Shown here: piece after piece, positions 1 through 9,233 of the stretch
How the letters are laid out: every line of letters starts with the position of its first letter
How positions within the stretch are numbered: the first letter of the stretch is position 1
Made by a program: the position numbers and the translations under genes
Notes under the pieces: generated by a model
Databases searched by the model: none
What the model saw: the letters and a program-made list of their open reading frames with translations, nothing else
What the model was told of the DNA's origin: nothing
Assembly (NCBI GenBank): GCA_963723595.1
Contig: CAVRRQ010000006.1
Location: forward strand, 1,550,001-1,614,000
Reading direction: 5' to 3'
Origin: RYN-230 sp963723595
GTDB lineage: Bacteria; Actinomycetota; Actinomycetes; Streptosporangiales; Streptosporangiaceae
Length of the DNA: 64,000 nucleotides

Positions 1-16
1 CGCAGGCTCGAGCGGG

Positions 17-1590
17 GTGGCCCGCCGCTTCGGTGAGGACAACGAATTGTCGGGTTCCGCGCGCCCGGCCGTCATCGACGGGCAGGGCGGTACCGGCCGC
101 GCCGGCGAAGCCGGGCCGCCGGATCGCCCCGATCCCGGCCCGGCCTGGCTGCCGCTGATCCCTGCCGTCGTCACGCTGGTGTTCTGCCTGTACCAGATCC
201 AGCGGCCGTCGTTCAGCCGGGACGAGAGCGCCACCCTGGCGGCGGTGCACCGGAGCTTTCCCCAGCTGGTCCGGATGCTCGGCACCGTCGATGTGGTGCA
301 CGGCGCTGTACTACTCGCTGATCTGGGTCGTGGTCCGGATCGGCGGTTCCGGAGAGTTCGCGGTCCGGCTGCCGTCCGCGATGGCCCTGGCCGTCGCGGC
401 CGCCGTGGTCACCGTCCTGGGCCGCCGGCTGGTGTCCCGTGGGCCGGGCTGGCGGCGGGACTGGTCTTCGCCGTGCTGCCCCGGTCAGCTGGTTCGCCGA
501 GACCGCCCGTGAGGGCGCACTGGTCGCGGCGGCGGGCCGGTGGCCAGCTACTGCCTGGTCCGGGCGCTCCAGGCGGAGGCGGCCCGGTCGCGCTGGATGA
601 TCGCCTACGGCGTGACGCTGGCTGGTCCTCGGGCTGGCCAACCTGTTCGGCCTGCTGATCGTGGTCGCCCACGCGGTCACCCTGGCCTGCCTGCGCCGGC
701 GCTACCGGGTGGACCGGGGACTGGTGCTGGGCTGGCTGATCGCGGCGGCCGCGGCGGTGATCGTGGTCAGCCCGGTAGCCGTAGTCGGCTACGGGCAGCT
801 GCACCAGATCCACTGGCTCAGGCCGCCCGGGCTGAAAGATGTGCTGAGCGTGCAGCGGATCATTGGCCCGTCGACGCTGCTGTTCCTGCTCACGGTGGTG
901 ATATGCCTGGCCGGGGTGGCCGTCAGCGCGGCCGGGGGACGGTCGCGGCTGCCGCGGAACTGGCCCGCCGGGCTGGTCGCGCTGTGCCTGCCCTGGCTGA
1001 TCCTGCCCCCGGTGATCCTGCTGGTCGCCTCGCTCGCGCATCCCGTCTACACCTACCGCTACATCGTGTACTGCATCCCGGCCGCCGCGCTGCTGATCGG
1101 GGCGGCCGTGGCCGCGCTGGGCCGGTACGCGGGTCCGGTGGCGCTCGCGCTCATCCTGGTGGCCGGGCTGCACACCCAGCGCGCCCAGCGTCTCCCGGAC
1201 GGGCACGGGATCAATATCCGCGCCGCCGACCGCATCGTGGCCCGGCACATGGAGCCGGGTGACGCGCTGCTGAACGTGAGCGCGCAGAGCGGGCCGCGGA
1301 AGGGAAGCGGCGAGCGGACCCTCGAGGCGGCCTATCCGGACGGGCTGGCCCGGCTGCGTGACGTCAGCGCCGGCGCCTCACCGCAGCAGTCCGCCAGCCT
1401 CGGCGGCACCTACGCGTCCGCCTCGGTGATCCACCAGCGCCTGACCCAGGTCAGGCGGCTGTGGGTGGTGGAGTGGAACACGCCCAAGCCGGTACTGATC
1501 CTGCACGGCCTGGGTTTCACGCTGGTGCACAGCTGGGAGATCAAGGGTCACCTGTGGCTGCGGCTGTTCATCGCGCGCAGCCACCACTGA
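17..1590 (+). pseudogene. GT39-like membrane glycosyltransferase, multiply frameshifted
   Basis: Polytopic membrane protein resembling ArnT/PMT-type glycosyltransferases, which use a polyprenyl-phosphate sugar donor on the outer face of the membrane. The N-terminal part has a first membrane segment followed by SRDESATL, the acidic motif expected in the first outer loop of GT39 enzymes. Similarity then moves through all three frames: YYSLIWVVVRIGG near 305-400, LAAGLVFAVLP near 450, VSWFAETAREG near 484-516, SYCLVRALQ near 543, and the long hydrophobic C-terminal half in a third frame from 661 to the stop at 1590. At least four single-base frame changes are needed. The GTG at 17 is a possible start, but the gene may begin before the window. 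Confidence 0.7.
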
Positions 1591-1738
1591 AGCGCGGCCC
1601 GGCTCCACCGGCAATCCGGTCGCGGCCTGTAATCAGATCGAGCCCGGGAACACGGCGATCCTGCAGAGCCCCTGCAGCAGCCATTCAGGAATGACCGCCA
1701 GGATCTAGCTCGCACGCAGAGCGGCGTCATCCGCGCCC

Positions 1739-1813
1739 GTGTGGCGGACGCAGTGTGGCGGACGCAGTGCGGCGGACCTGCGGCGCAGCTCACACCGTGC
1801 AGCTCATACCGTG
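1739..1813. repeat. Two sets of 14-bp tandem repeats upstream of an ABC operon
   Basis: GTGTGGCGGACGCA occurs at 1739-1752 and 1753-1766, with a partial third copy at 1767-1776. A second 14-mer, CAGCTCACACCGTG, sits at 1786-1799 and recurs with one change at 1800-1813. The array ends about 60 bp before the permease start and could hold operators; function is inferred only from position. Confidence 0.6.
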
Positions 1814-1875
1814 CCGCGCATTCCAGGATCAGCATCGGCCCGCGTGGTGATGCGGGCATTCCCGGAGGAGTCTTC

Positions 1876-3375
1876 ATGTTCTTCACCTATCTCCGGCGCG
1901 AATTGCGCCGGCGGATACGCCAGGCGATATTCATCGCCCTCGGCCTGGCCCTGGGAATCGGTTTGGTGATAACCGTGACCGCGGCCTCCTCGGGCGTTAA
2001 GGACGCTCAGGCGACGGTGCTGCATTCGCTGTACGGGGTGGGGACCGACATCACGGTGACCCAGACGCCCACGGCGGGCTCGGGCGGCCCGACGGGGTTC
2101 GGTTTCCGGGGCCGGGTGGGCAGCCGGTCGCGGCCCGCGTCCGGTACGAAGATCGACGTTGACCGCCTGACCAGCATCGGCCAGGGCACGCTGTCCTCGG
2201 CGTCGGTCACCAGCATCGGCAAGCTGCACAACGTCGCCGGTGCCGCCGGGGCGCTCAGCCTCACCGACGCGGTCATCACCGGCAAGATCCCGGCCATCAA
2301 CACCTCGGGCGGCAGCGGGACCGGCGGCCTCGGTGGCGGGAGCGGCGGGAGCGGCGGCGGCGGGGGGTCCTTCGGCGGCAACTTCAAGTCCAGCTCGTTC
2401 ACGGTCAGCGGGGTCGACCTGGGCACCGGGGCTCTCGGGCCGCTCAGCTCGGCCAAGCTCAAGTCCGGCCGCACGTTCGCGCCCTCCGACGCCACCTCCA
2501 ATGTGGCCGTGGTCAACTCCGACTACGCCACCCAGAAGAAGCTGGGCATCGGCTCGACCGTCACCGTCGCCAAGACCAGCTTCAAGGTGGTGGGCATCGC
2601 CAGCGCGGGCAGCGACGCCTCCGACGTGTTCATCCCGCTGGGCCGGGCGCAGGCGCTGGCCAGCCTGACGGGCAAGGTCAACACGATCTACGTGGCCGCT
2701 AACAGCGCCTCGAACATCAGCGGCGTGGCCGGGGAGATCTCCGGGATGCTGCCCAAGGCCACCGTGACCACCTCGAGCAGCCTGGCCAGCGAGGTCACCG
2801 GGTCGCTGTCGAGCGCGTCCAGCCTGGCCAACAACCTCGGCAAGTGGCTGGCGATCGCCGTGCTGATCGCCGCGTTCCTGCTGGCCAGCCTGCTGACCAT
2901 GGCCGCCGTCACCCGGCGGGTCCGCGAGTTCGGCACGCTCAAGGCGCTCGGCTGGCGGAGCCGCCGGATCATCGGCCAGGTGATGGGGGAGTCGATCGCC
3001 ATCGGCATCGTCGGCGGCGTGATCGGGGTCGCGCTCGGCTTCGCCGGGGCCGCCCTGGTCGAAAAGCTGGCGCGGCCGCTGACCGCGTCGGTCGGCCAGA
3101 CCACCGGCTCGGCCACTCCCGGCGGGGCCCGGACCTTCGGCGGCGGCTTCGGCGGCGCCGGAGGCGCACCCGGAGGCGGCGGGCCGGGCGGTTTCGTCCG
3201 CGCCGCCGCGAACGCGACGCACAGCGTGGTCGTTCACCTCAGCGCGCCGGTGACGATCGGCGCGGTCGTCCTCGCGGTGGTGCTGGCCATCGCCGGCGGC
3301 CTCATCGCCGGCTGCTTCGGCGGCTGGCGGGCTGCCCGGCTGCGTCCGGCCGCGGCGCTGTCCAGGGTCGAGTGA
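1876..3375 (+). CDS. ABC transporter permease, MacB/FtsX type
   Basis: Inner-membrane permease of a MacB/LolCE-like exporter. One transmembrane helix lies at about residues 15-37 (FIALGLALGIGLVITV), followed by a large periplasmic-type MacB_PCD region and three C-terminal helices in the FtsX domain, starting near LAIAVLIAAFLLASLLTMAAVTRRVREFGTLKALG. The FGTLKALG loop is characteristic of the family. Start chosen at ATG 1876 because GGAGGAG lies just upstream at 1864-1870. Two long Gly-rich stretches interrupt the extracytoplasmic parts (about residues 145-170 and 415-440), which is unusual. It is followed 41 bp later by its ATPase. The substrate cannot be told; antimicrobial peptide or lipid export are usual roles. 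Confidence 0.9.
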   Translation: MFFTYLRRELRRRIRQAIFIALGLALGIGLVITVTAASSGVKDAQATVLHSLYGVGTDITVTQTPTAGSGGPTGFGFRGRVGSRSRPASGTKIDVDRLTSIGQGTLSSASVTSIGKLHNVAGAAGALSLTDAVITGKIPAINTSGGSGTGGLGGGSGGSGGGGGSFGGNFKSSSFTVSGVDLGTGALGPLSSAKLKSGRTFAPSDATSNVAVVNSDYATQKKLGIGSTVTVAKTSFKVVGIASAGSDASDVFIPLGRAQALASLTGKVNTIYVAANSASNISGVAGEISGMLPKATVTTSSSLASEVTGSLSSASSLANNLGKWLAIAVLIAAFLLASLLTMAAVTRRVREFGTLKALGWRSRRIIGQVMGESIAIGIVGGVIGVALGFAGAALVEKLARPLTASVGQTTGSATPGGARTFGGGFGGAGGAPGGGGPGGFVRAAANATHSVVVHLSAPVTIGAVVLAVVLAIAGGLIAGCFGGWRAARLRPAAALSRVE

Positions 3376-3416
3376 GCAGCGCCGGGTGAGCAGGGCGGGA
3401 TAAGGAGAGGGAAATC

Positions 3417-4109
3417 ATGTACAAGCTGACGGGCGTGACCAAGAAATACCAGAAGGGCCGGGCGACGGTCGATGCGCTGGCCGGCGTGGACCTGGTCATC
3501 GAGGACGGCGAGTGGCTGGCCATCCAGGGCCCGACCGGGCACGGGAAGACCACGCTGCTGCAGGTCCTCGGCGGCCTGGACCGGCCGACCTCGGGCATCG
3601 TGGAGTTCGGCGGCCAGGACCTGGCCGCCATGCGGGAAACCCAGGTCACCAAGGTCCGCGCGGTCTCGATGGGCTTCATCTTCCAGACCTTCAACCTGAT
3701 CCCGACGCTGAGCGCGCTGGAGAACGTGGAGGTCGCCCTGGTCCCGCTGGGCACCGGGGCGCAGGAGCGGCGGGCCCGGGCCATGGCGGCGCTGGAGAAC
3801 CTGGGCCTGGGTGACCGGGCCCGGCACCTGCCCTCGGAGATGTCCGGCGGGCAGCAGCAGCGGGTGGCGATCGCCCGTGCCCTGGTCAAGGAGCCCAAGG
3901 TGCTGCTGGCCGACGAGCCGACCGGCAACCTGGACGAGGGAACCCGGGACGACATCATGGGCCTGCTGGAGAAGCTGTGGCGGGACACCGGGCTGACCTT
4001 CATCCTGGTCACCCACGACAGCTCGGTCGCCCGCCGCGCGCAGCGCATCGGGATCATGCAGAACGGGAAGCTGTCGATCAGGCAGGACACCCGGCGCGCC
4101 GCGACCTGA
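3417..4109 (+). CDS. ABC transporter ATP-binding protein, MacB/LolD type
   Basis: Cytoplasmic ATPase partner of the preceding permease. Walker A is GPTGHGKTT (about residues 37-45), the Q-loop is FIFQTFNLIPTLSA, the ABC signature is MSGGQQQR, Walker B is VLLADEPT, and the H-loop is ILVTHD. The 230-residue length is normal for MacB/LolD ATPases. Histidine in the Walker A loop is less common than serine, but the invariant GKT is intact. Start at ATG 3417 with AAGGAGAGG eight bases upstream. The gene pair forms a short operon; the next gene is convergent. Confidence 0.95.
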   Translation: MYKLTGVTKKYQKGRATVDALAGVDLVIEDGEWLAIQGPTGHGKTTLLQVLGGLDRPTSGIVEFGGQDLAAMRETQVTKVRAVSMGFIFQTFNLIPTLSALENVEVALVPLGTGAQERRARAMAALENLGLGDRARHLPSEMSGGQQQRVAIARALVKEPKVLLADEPTGNLDEGTRDDIMGLLEKLWRDTGLTFILVTHDSSVARRAQRIGIMQNGKLSIRQDTRRAAT

Positions 4110-4138
4110 GCGGGGGAGCCGGCCGGGCCCGCGGGCCG

Positions 4139-6220
4139 TCAGCCAGCCGCCGGCCCGGCCGGTTTGTCCGCCCCGGCTGCCTTCACGGCCGGGAGCGCCT
4201 GCTCACACCAGACGATCTTGCCCTGCGGGGTCCGCCGCGCGCCCCAGCGCTGCGCGAGCTGGCTGACCACCTCCAGGCCTCGGCCGCACTCGTCGTCCCG
4301 CCCGGCGTGGCGCAGCCGGGGCAGCGCGGCGGAGCCGTCCAGCACCTCGCAGACCAGCGACCCCTCGAGCACCATCCGCAGCGTGACCTGGCCGGTCGCG
4401 TACCGGATGGCGTTCGTGACCAGCTCGGAGACCAGCAGCTCGGTGGTGGGCAGGAGGTCGCCCAGGTCCCACCGCTCCAGCGGCTCGCGGATCAGGCTGC
4501 GCGCCTCGGCCGCCGAGGTGAGCTCGGGCGGCAGGGTCCAGGCGGCGTGGTGATCCCCGGGGATCCGGCTGAGCCGGGCGATCAGGATCGCGATGTCGTC
4601 GCGCTGCTGATGGGCGTACACGCCGGCCAGCGCGGCCCGGCACAGATCGTCCAGCGAATCCTGGGCGGCCTCGCCCTTGAACACGTCCCGCAGGAAGTTC
4701 AGCCCGTCGTCGATGTCCCGCTGCCGGTCTTCGACCAGGCCGTCGGTGTACAGGACGAGCAGGCTGCCGTCCTCGATCTGGAAGGTGCGGCTCTCGACCG
4801 GGATCTCGCCCACGCCGAGCGGCGGCGCCGGGCTGGTGTCGAGGAACTCGCCGGTGCCGTCCGGCCGGACCAGCAGCGGCGGCAGGTGCCCCGCGGACGC
4901 GATCTCGCAGCTCCCGGTGACCGCGTCGTACACCGCGTAGGCGCAGGTCGCGAAGTGCGGTTCCCGTTCGCCGAGCGACGTCATCAGCTCGTTGAGCTGC
5001 TGCAGCGTGTCGGCGGGCGCCAGTTCCAGGCTGGCCAGGGTGTGGATCGCGGTGCGCAGCCGGCCCATGGTCACGGCCGCGCGGACACCGTGCCCGGCCA
5101 CGTCGCCGACCACCAGCGCGGCCCGGGCCCCGGGCAGCGCGATCGACTCGTACCAGTCCCCGCCGACCTCGATCAGCTTGCTGCCCGGCAGGTAGCGGTG
5201 CTGCACGTCCACTGACGACGGCGCGGACAGGCCGGTCGGCAGCAGGCTCCGCTGCAAAGTCGAGCGCGGTGGTGCGTTCCCGGTTGTACTGGCGCGCGTT
5301 GTCGATGAAGATCCCGGCCCGGGAGGCGAACTCCATGCCGATCTCGGAGTCGTAGTCGTCGAACGGCCGGTACCCGGACTTCCGGGTGCAGACGAAGAAG
5401 CCAAGCGCCGCGTCCTTGGTGGCCAGCGGGAGCAGCAGCATGGACGCCTCGGACAGCAGGCTGGCCACGGGCCGCCGCAGCCAGGATTCCGCGATGCTGA
5501 CCGCGGCCTGGTGGTCCATCATGGTCACCCGGACCGGCTTGCCGGTATCCATGCACTCCACGTACGGGGTGCCCGGCGGGTACAGCAGCACCTCCCCGGT
5601 CGGGAACGCAGCGTCCCAGCCAGGGGAGCCGTCGTCGGTGGCCACCGCGAGCCGGCGGAGCAGCTGGGAGCCATCCGGCGGGTTGACCGGGAACTCGTCC
5701 CCGGCGGCCACGCTCTCCAGCACGAGCAGGCCGGCCGCCGTGCAGAAATGGGGCACCAGGATATTGATCAGGCCCCGCGCCACCTGGTCCAGGTCGAGCG
5801 TCGCACCGATCTGCCGGAAGGTGTCGTCGAGCAGCGAGTGCCGCATCAGGGCCGGGTCCACGAACCGCTCGTGCTGGGTGGGCGGCATCTTCAGCACGGC
5901 CAGGGCGGCCAGGCCCGGGGTCTCCCCGAGCATCGGCTGCACGCTGGCGACCGTCTCCACCCGGCGCCCTTCCCGGGTGCCGATCGGGAGCACCGCGGTG
6001 GCCTCCCGGCCGGCCCGGACGGCATCCAGCAAGATGGTGAGGGCCGGTCGGCCGTCGAGGGGGTCGCAATCAGGTCGCTGAGGTGCGCACCGACCAGCGA
6101 ATCCAGGGGGAGGATGTCCGGGGCATTCCGGTCATGCTGCATGATCCGCCCGGTCTCATCGATGCCCAGGATGAGCGTCCGGACGGAGACGTTGGACAGA
6201 AGCGCTGTGATCTTCCCCAC
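4139..6220 (-). pseudogene. PAS-GAF-PP2C(SpoIIE)-HATPase regulatory phosphatase, two frameshifts
   Basis: Multidomain partner-switching regulator. From the N terminus (GTG at 6220): a PAS-like sensor (LILGIDETGRIMQHD), a GAF domain ending near ASRAGIFIDNARQYNRE, a SpoIIE/PP2C phosphatase domain with GGDWYESIAL and GDVAGHGVRAA (metal-binding Asp residues), and a C-terminal GHKL ATPase of the RsbW type with the N-box ELVTNAIRYA. Such proteins dephosphorylate anti-anti-sigma factors and may phosphorylate them through the ATPase domain. The frame changes once near 6058-6062, in a run of five C, and once near 5255-5262. Restoring both gives about 690 residues, a standard architecture in streptomycetes. 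Divergent from the FAD monooxygenase. Confidence 0.85.
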
Positions 6221-6378
6221 CGTACCCGATATCGCGTTTAGTGTCCCTGGCTGGCGTACTCGTACCGTTCGATGCGCTAATCGCTTAAGTTATGCCCCAT
6301 TGGAGGCGCCCGGACCACCTATTTGCCCGCAGTCGTGCCGGGAGGTGCGTGGAGCCCGCTACCGGTAGGGGAGGACAT

Positions 6379-7947
6379 GTGCGGCAGGCACGCCCGGGCC
6401 GGGTCATCGTAGTCGGAGCGGGACCGACCGGGCTGCTGCTGGCGGGCGAACTGGCCCTGGCCGGGGTGCCCTGCGTGGTGCTGGAGCGGCGCGGCGGGCC
6501 CCGCGCGGACTCCCGGGCTATCTGCCTGCACGCGCGGAGCATGGAACTGCTCGACCTGCGCGGCCAGGCGGCCCGGTTCGCCGCAGCCGGGCTGGCCGTT
6601 CCCAGCTTTCCCCTCGGGCCCAGGGGCGCGGCGATCGGTTTCGGCCGGCTGGACTCCGACTTTCCCTACCTGCTGGACATGCCGCAGAGCCGGATCGAGG
6701 CGCTGCTGGCCGGCTGGGCGGCCGGGCTCGGTGCGGAGATCCGCTGGTCGGCGCAGGTCACCGGCATCGAGCAGGACGCCGATGAGGTGCGGGTGACGCT
6801 GGCGGACGGCACGGTCGAGCGGGCCGCGTACCTGGCCGGCTGCGACGGGATCCGGAGCTTCACCCGGCAGGCCGCCGGCCTGCCGTTCCCGGGCTTTCCC
6901 AACCCGGGCTCGGTGCTCCTGGCGGATATGTTCCTCGACGGCCTGCCCATGACCGACGCCTATGGCGACCTGTCCGATCGCGGCATGCTGCTGGTGTTCC
7001 CGTTCCGGGACGGCTCGTGCCGGGTGGTGCTGTACGACTATGCGCGCGCGGGCGTGCCGGTGACCGACCCGGTCACCCTGGACGAGGTGCGCGCCAGCCT
7101 GGTCGCGATCACCGGACAGGATTTCGGGCCCCGTGATCTGGGCTGGTCAGGGCGGTACCGCAGCGAGAGCCGCCAGGTCCCGGCGTACCGGAACGGGCGC
7201 ATCTTCCTGGCCGGGGACGCCGCGCACACCCATTCGCCCGCTGGCGCGCAGGGGATGAACACCGGCCTGCAGGACGCGGTCAACCTGGGCTGGAAACTGG
7301 CCGCGGCCGCCGGCGGCCGGGCGCCGGACTGGCTGCTGGACAGCTACCACGCGGAGCGTCATCCGGTGGGGGCCGCCGTGCTGGCCCTGGCGGGGCGGCA
7401 GTTCCGGCTGAATACGGCGCGCACCCCGCCCCGGCGGGTGCTGCGCTGGGCCGCATACCGGATGATCGCCCCGCTGCCCCCGGTCCAGGCCCGGCTCGCC
7501 CGCGGCTACTCGGGGCTGGCCATCCGGTATCCCGCGACCCCGGCGGGCAGCCCGCCAGCCCGCGTCGGCGCTCCCCACCCGCTGGCCGGCGCCCGGCTGC
7601 CGCGCGGCCGGGTGACCGGAACGGACGGGACCACGGCCCGGCTCTACGACTTGTTCCATAACGGTCTGTTCGTGCTCCTCGAGGCGGCCGCACCGGAGGG
7701 GAGCGGCGCGGCGGCCCGGGACGGGACCGGGCCGGAGGGGGCGCCCCAGGATGCGGGCCAGAACGCGGCGGCGGACGGCCTGCCGGACCAGGTCCGCAGC
7801 GTCCGGTACACCCACTGCGCCGGGACCCGGCTGCCCGCCGCCGCCTTAATCAGGCCGGACGGCTATGTGGCCTGGGCCAGCGACGAGCCGGATCCGCGGG
7901 GCCGGGCCCGGGCCGCCCGCGCCGCCGCCGGCTGGTGGTGCGGTTGA
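6379..7947 (+). CDS. FAD-dependent aromatic monooxygenase, PheA/TfdB family
   Basis: Flavoprotein hydroxylase of the class that includes phenol, polyketide and rifampicin monooxygenases. The dinucleotide-binding motif GAGPTGLLLAGELA is at the N terminus, the DG-type motif lies at AGCDGIRSFTRQAAG, and the second FAD motif GRIFLAGDAAHTHSPAGAQGMNTG binds the ribityl/pyrophosphate part. The C-terminal 130 residues resemble the thioredoxin-like domain of PheA-type enzymes. Start chosen at GTG 6379, which follows GGGGAGG at 6368-6374 and gives a normal 522-residue protein; an ATG at 6292 would add an atypical tail. The substrate is unknown. Confidence 0.88.
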   Translation: MRQARPGRVIVVGAGPTGLLLAGELALAGVPCVVLERRGGPRADSRAICLHARSMELLDLRGQAARFAAAGLAVPSFPLGPRGAAIGFGRLDSDFPYLLDMPQSRIEALLAGWAAGLGAEIRWSAQVTGIEQDADEVRVTLADGTVERAAYLAGCDGIRSFTRQAAGLPFPGFPNPGSVLLADMFLDGLPMTDAYGDLSDRGMLLVFPFRDGSCRVVLYDYARAGVPVTDPVTLDEVRASLVAITGQDFGPRDLGWSGRYRSESRQVPAYRNGRIFLAGDAAHTHSPAGAQGMNTGLQDAVNLGWKLAAAAGGRAPDWLLDSYHAERHPVGAAVLALAGRQFRLNTARTPPRRVLRWAAYRMIAPLPPVQARLARGYSGLAIRYPATPAGSPPARVGAPHPLAGARLPRGRVTGTDGTTARLYDLFHNGLFVLLEAAAPEGSGAAARDGTGPEGAPQDAGQNAAADGLPDQVRSVRYTHCAGTRLPAAALIRPDGYVAWASDEPDPRGRARAARAAAGWWCG

Positions 7948-8003
7948 CTGTCCCGTGACCGCCGGGCCGGCGCCCGTGACGAGAACCGCCGTGAGGAGGA
8001 CCC

Positions 8004-8945
8004 ATGCCGCCGAGGATCACCGTGCTGGGCAGCCTGAACATGGACATCTCGGTCACCGTGGCCCGGCTGGCCGGGCCGGGGGAGACCGTGCTCGGCTCCG
8101 CCGCGCGGCTGCAGCCCGGCGGCAAGGGCGCCAACCAGGCCGTGGCCGCGGCCCGGCTGGGCGCCTCGGTCCGGATGGCCGGATGCTGCGGCGACGACGA
8201 TTTCGGCCGCACCCTCCGGTCGGCGCTGGAGACGGCCGGGGTGGACGTCGCCGCGGTGCGCATCCTGGCCGGGGTCCCCTCCGGGCTCGCCCTGATCACC
8301 GTGGACGCGACCGGCGAGAACTCGATCACGGTCGCGCCGGGGGCCAACGGCCTGGCCGGCCCGCCGGAGGCGGCCGCGTCCGCCGCGGCGGACTGCGACG
8401 CCCTCATCCTGTCCGCGGAGATCCCGGTGCCGGTCCTGGCGGCCGCGCTGGACCGGGCGCGCTCGGCGGGCGTGATGACGGTGCTGAACCTGGCCCCTGC
8501 CCCGCCGGAGGCGGCGGGGTTGCTCGCGGCCGGGGCAGACTGGCTGATCGTCAACGCCCCGGAGGCGGGCGCGATCCTGGGCCGCGCGGTGACGGACGTG
8601 GCCGGGGCCCAGGCCGCCGCGGCCGACCTGGCCGCGGCGGGCGGCGGCCATGCGGTGATCACCCTGGGGCGGGACGGGGCGGTGCTGGCTGACCCGGTGC
8701 TGGCTGACCGGGGCGGCGCGCTCGCCGTGCCGGGGTTCAGCGTGGAGAGCGTGGACAGCGTCGGCGCCGGTGACGCCTTCGTCGCCGCGCTAGGCGTGGC
8801 GGTGGCGTCTGGAGTAGCGCCCCCGGAGGCGGTCCGGCTCGCCTGCGCGGTCGCCGCCACGGCGGTGACCAGGCCCGGCGCCCAGGACGGCCTGCCCGCA
8901 GGCCCCGACGTCCTGGCCGCCACCGGCGTCCGCTGGCTCTGCTAG
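8004..8945 (+). CDS. rbsK: Ribokinase (PfkB family)
   Basis: Phosphorylates D-ribose at O5 for entry into the pentose phosphate pathway. PfkB signature 1 is at QPGGKGANQAVAAARLGA (about residues 35-52) and signature 2 is DSVGAGDAFVAA near residue 250, where the Asp of GAGD is the catalytic base. The opening VLGSLNMDI is typical of ribokinases, where Asn/Asp contact the sugar. Length 313 is standard. GAGGAGG precedes the ATG. No ribose transporter or LacI regulator is adjacent, so another PfkB substrate such as a nucleoside cannot be excluded. Confidence 0.85.
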   Translation: MPPRITVLGSLNMDISVTVARLAGPGETVLGSAARLQPGGKGANQAVAAARLGASVRMAGCCGDDDFGRTLRSALETAGVDVAAVRILAGVPSGLALITVDATGENSITVAPGANGLAGPPEAAASAAADCDALILSAEIPVPVLAAALDRARSAGVMTVLNLAPAPPEAAGLLAAGADWLIVNAPEAGAILGRAVTDVAGAQAAAADLAAAGGGHAVITLGRDGAVLADPVLADRGGALAVPGFSVESVDSVGAGDAFVAALGVAVASGVAPPEAVRLACAVAATAVTRPGAQDGLPAGPDVLAATGVRWLC

Positions 8946-9032
8946 CCCGGGGGGGGCGACCCCCCGGACCCCCCACTGGCCCGCTCCGGTAGGCACGTCG
9001 GCTGCTGCGGGTGCCGGGTTACTCGCCGGCTC

Positions 9033-9184
9033 GGCGAGGACACGCCTGCGGCGCGCCCCCCCTCCCCGGCGAGGACACGCCTGCGGCGCGCCTCCCCTCC
9101 CCGGCGAGGGCGCGCCTCCCCCTCCCCGGCGAGGGCGCGCCTCCCCCTCCCCGGCGAGGGCGCGCCTCCCCCTCGCCGGGGAGC
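9033..9184. repeat. GC-rich tandem repeat array ending in an inverted copy
   Basis: GGCGAGG units start at 9033, 9068, 9103, 9128 and 9153, so the period is 35 bp for the first three and exactly 25 bp for the rest (unit core CTCCCCGGCGAGG). The array finishes with CTCGCCGGGGAG near 9172-9183, the reverse complement of the unit core, so the end can fold. It fills the gap between the convergent ribokinase and MFS genes. Confidence 0.8.
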
Positions 9185-9233
9185 TATCCCTAAGCTCGCC
9201 CCGGGCACGCCCGCGACATCAACCCCTATGACC

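Noticed and set aside
9033..9184. Regular repeats considered as a CRISPR array
   Set aside because: There are no unique spacers, the period changes, units abut directly, and no cas genes are present in the window.
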